From the NCBI GenBank assembly GCA_963920665.1, contig OY987266.1, positions 17,923,001 through 17,987,000 of the forward strand: a DNA stretch of 64,000 bases, written 5' to 3'. Shown here in pieces: positions 61,681 through 64,000 of this stretch. Both the position numbers and the translations under genes were made by a program. This DNA comes from Straminergon stramineum. Taxonomy: Eukaryota; Streptophyta; Bryopsida; Hypnales; Calliergonaceae. The notes under the pieces were generated by a model. That model had not been told where the DNA came from. It saw only the letters and a list, made by a program, of their open reading frames with translations, and made no database searches. Numbering within the stretch: the first letter of the stretch is position 1; every line of letters starts with the position of its first letter.

Positions 61681-62139
61681 TAAAGGACTAAGGATTCTTG
61701 GTTTTGAGTGCCAAATTTGATTGATTATGTTGTGAATGTATTATGAATCTTATATTTTAGATGGAATCAAATTCTATTTTTTGTGGACTTTGCATATGTT
61801 GGTTGAGGAGTAAGTAGAATTTGGTAATAGAAAGTTTTCAAGTGATCTATTCAAAGCTATTAAAAAAGCCACATGATTGTGTGGACTATTCACACATGTG
61901 TTAACCTAAAAGGTCAAGACCTATCTCTAAGGTAATTTGACAAAAATGATCTCAAATGAACCAATAGGTGTATTCTTCATTTTTGCATTAATCTTGAAAG
62001 TCATTCATCAACCACTTTGCCTCCACATCCCTCCAAGTTGAAAGTATCATTGATCTTAAATTGTAATTGTCAATAGGAATTGGACATTTCAAAGTTGTAT
62101 GAGCCTTAAACATTTTCAATACCATTATGTACCATTGGT
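61681..62139. other. AT-rich sequence with a possible TTAA terminus and a 145-bp-array relative
   Basis: At 61901 the sequence reads TTAACCTAAAAGGTCAAGACC, resembling a left terminus of the TTAA family. Around 61960-62010 it resembles one unit of the array at 34925-35596. No gene recognised. Confidence 0.35.
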
Positions 62140-63215
62140 TTACCCCCTAAAGGACCAAATGATGTTTTTTGGAAACACAATGATTTGGAGCAGCTCACTA
62201 CAAATGGAATTTTTATTTTGTTTCTTTGAAATTTTTTCACAACATGTGCCCAAGGAGTATATTTAACCCCTAAATGTATTTGACTATATTTTCACCAAAA
62301 ACACTCCAAAACTGTCATCTCTAGTACAAGTACCAAATTTTAGAAAAAATACATTTTTGGACAAATGTAACCGTAGGATCTTGTAGAAATCTGGTTTGGG
62401 AAGATGTGGAAAAAATTTCAGAAATTTACACCGTTTGGATTGTAAGATATTAGCATTTGAAGTGATAAAAAGCCATTTTTTGGCCTTGCGAAAATCCGGG
62501 CAGATGCACTCCACAAGGTCAGATCATTATGAAAAAATGTCCAAAATGGTTGTAACTCTTTGGATTCATTCTTCAAGTCATGTTGGATACATGCTTGAAA
62601 AATTTTAGATCATTTGGAATTGTACAACATATAGGAAAAAAATAGTAAGTTGAAAGAAGTAGAAAATGATTCAAAATACTAAATTGATAATCGTTTATTT
62701 ATGGAATTGAAAAATGCCAATCCCATTGGTGAAATTTTTGTAATAAAAAATCTACACCTTGAGTTTTTATTTTTTTCCAAAAATATTAAAAATTGAGTTA
62801 AATAAAGGTCTTCAAAGTTTATTTTAGAGTAGAGATTCCATTACTACCCACAAACTATCCACAACTAAAACTCTTCATAACTTTCATCTCATAAATCAAA
62901 ATGGAATGATTCAAAGCTTTCCATGTACATAAAAATCAGGAAAATAAATTTCAAATTTTTATTTTAAAAAAAAGTGATTTTTACAGAAGTTTTTTTTGCT
63001 GCCCGAGCTGCCTGCCGAGCAATGAAAACAATATATCATACAATAACTTTTTAACCATGTATTCAAAAGTTATGAAAATTGTTGGGTCTTAAAGCTACTC
63101 CTCAGGCAAATGTTGTGTGAAAATTTTGAAGAAAATAAATAAAAATTCCATCTGTAGTGAGCTGCCCAAAATTGCTATGTTGCCCAAAAACACTGTTTGG
63201 TCCTTTAGGGGTTAA
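62140..63215. mobile_element. TTAA TIR family, outer element G with about 120-bp TIRs, interrupted
   Basis: The left end ('ttaccccctaaaggacc', one base off TTAA) and the right end ('ggtcctttaggggttaa' at 63199-63215) begin inverted repeats of about 120 bp: 62140-62262 against 63097-63215. Both arms contain 'gcagctcactaca' and 'tggaatttttatt' or their complements. Between the arms sits another element (62263-63092), so G is a host copy split by a nested insertion. Confidence 0.7.
62263..63092 (+). mobile_element. TTAA-flanked element H (830 bp), nested in G
   Basis: It starts TTAACCCCTAAATG and ends 'gttgggtcttaa'. The left part aligns with the left part of copy F ('aacactccaaaactg', 'taaccgtaggatcttgta'). 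Its right end is diverged from the consensus terminus. An inverted copy lies at 63212 onward. Confidence 0.7.
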
Positions 63216-64000
63216 GACCCAAAAAATTTCATAACTTTTGAATACATGGTTAAAAAGTTATGGTATGATATGTAGTTTTCATTGCTCGGCATGCAACTCG
63301 GGCAAAAAAACAAAATTTTTTTAAATCACTTTCTAAAAAAATAAAAATTGGAAATTATTTTTCTAGATTTATATATACATGGAAAGCTTTGAATCATTCC
63401 ATTTTGATTTGTGAGATAAAAGTTATGAAGAGTTTCAATTGTAGGTAGTTTGTGGGTAGTTATGGAATCTCCACTCTAAAATAGACTTTGAAGACCTTCA
63501 ATTAACTCAATTTTCAATATTTTTGGAGAGAAAATAAAAACTCTAGGTGTCGATTGTTTATTACAACATTACAAACATTGGGCTTGGCATTTTTCAATTC
63601 CATAAATAAATTGTTAACAATTTAATATTTTGAATTAGTCTCTACTTCTTTCTACTTACTAATTTTTTCTTATATATTATACAATTCCAAATAATCTAAA
63701 AAATTTCAAGCATATAGACAACTTGACTTGAAAAATGATTCCAAAGAGTTACAACCATTTTGTACATTTTTTCATAATGATCTAACCTTGTGAAGTGCGC
63801 CTGCCCAGATTTTTGCAGGGTAGAAAAAGGGATTTTTGTCACTTCAAACGCTAATATCTTGTAATCTTCAAGGTGGAAATTTCTGAAATTTTTTCCACAT
63901 CTTCTCAAAACAATGTACTACAAGATTCTTCGGTTACATGTGGACAAAAATGTATTTTTTCTAAAATTTGGTACTCTTACTAGAAATGGGAGTTTTGGAG
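63212..64000 (-). mobile_element. Inverted copy of element H (H'), cut by the window end
   Basis: From TTAAGACCC at 63212 to the window edge, the reverse complement aligns with 63092 back to 62304 without net length change (789 bp each). The shared TTAA at 63212-63215 is also the right end of G. About 40 bp of H' should lie beyond the window. Confidence 0.78.

Noticed and set aside
1..64000. tRNA, rRNA or other structured RNA genes
   Set aside because: I looked for cloverleaf boxes and rRNA-like stretches by eye and saw none I could support. A covariance-model search would be decisive.

Overview
This is nuclear DNA from a land plant. All three intact genes are spliced with ordinary GT..AG introns. 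A plant-specific PPR-DYW fragment, telobox motifs (AAACCCTA) and a solo LTR are also present. Genes are sparse: three in 64 kb, separated by AT-rich repetitive DNA. That, the possible Replitron-like pseudogene and the TTAA-flanked repeats suggest a large-genome lineage such as a lycophyte, fern, moss or gymnosperm, but the sequence does not settle which.

Layout. 1-7.3 kb: AT-rich repeats, an (AT)n microsatellite and one doubtful acidic ORF. 7.3-13.8 kb, minus strand: a complete 17-exon XPB/ERCC3 gene, the helicase/translocase of TFIIH; its exons join in phase to 761 residues. 14.8-15.9 kb: a solo LTR of 1,122 bp with a 5-bp target duplication. 17.1-18.2 kb, minus: a decayed ORF resembling Replitron HUH endonucleases. 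19.4-20.1 kb, minus: the decayed 3' end of a PPR-DYW gene. 24.4-26.8 kb, plus: a complete five-exon lipoyl synthase gene of the mitochondrial LIP1 type. 28-54 kb: repeat-dominated DNA with local arrays, a diverged large duplication and many members of one terminal-inverted-repeat family. 56-60.6 kb, plus: a GC-rich leader and a two-exon GH17 endo-beta-1,3-glucanase with signal peptide and a probable GPI-anchor tail; one minisatellite lies in its intron and another just past its poly(A) signal. 62.1-64 kb: a compound of the inverted-repeat family that forms a large palindrome cut by the window edge.

The most notable non-genic signal is the element family whose copies begin TTAACCCCTAAAGGAC and end with the reverse complement. 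Copies abut or nest at single shared TTAA tetramers, which fits TTAA-targeted (piggyBac-like) insertion. No transposase is encoded here, so the copies look non-autonomous. The three intact genes belong to unrelated pathways (transcription/DNA repair, lipoate synthesis, wall callose turnover) and do not form a functional cluster.
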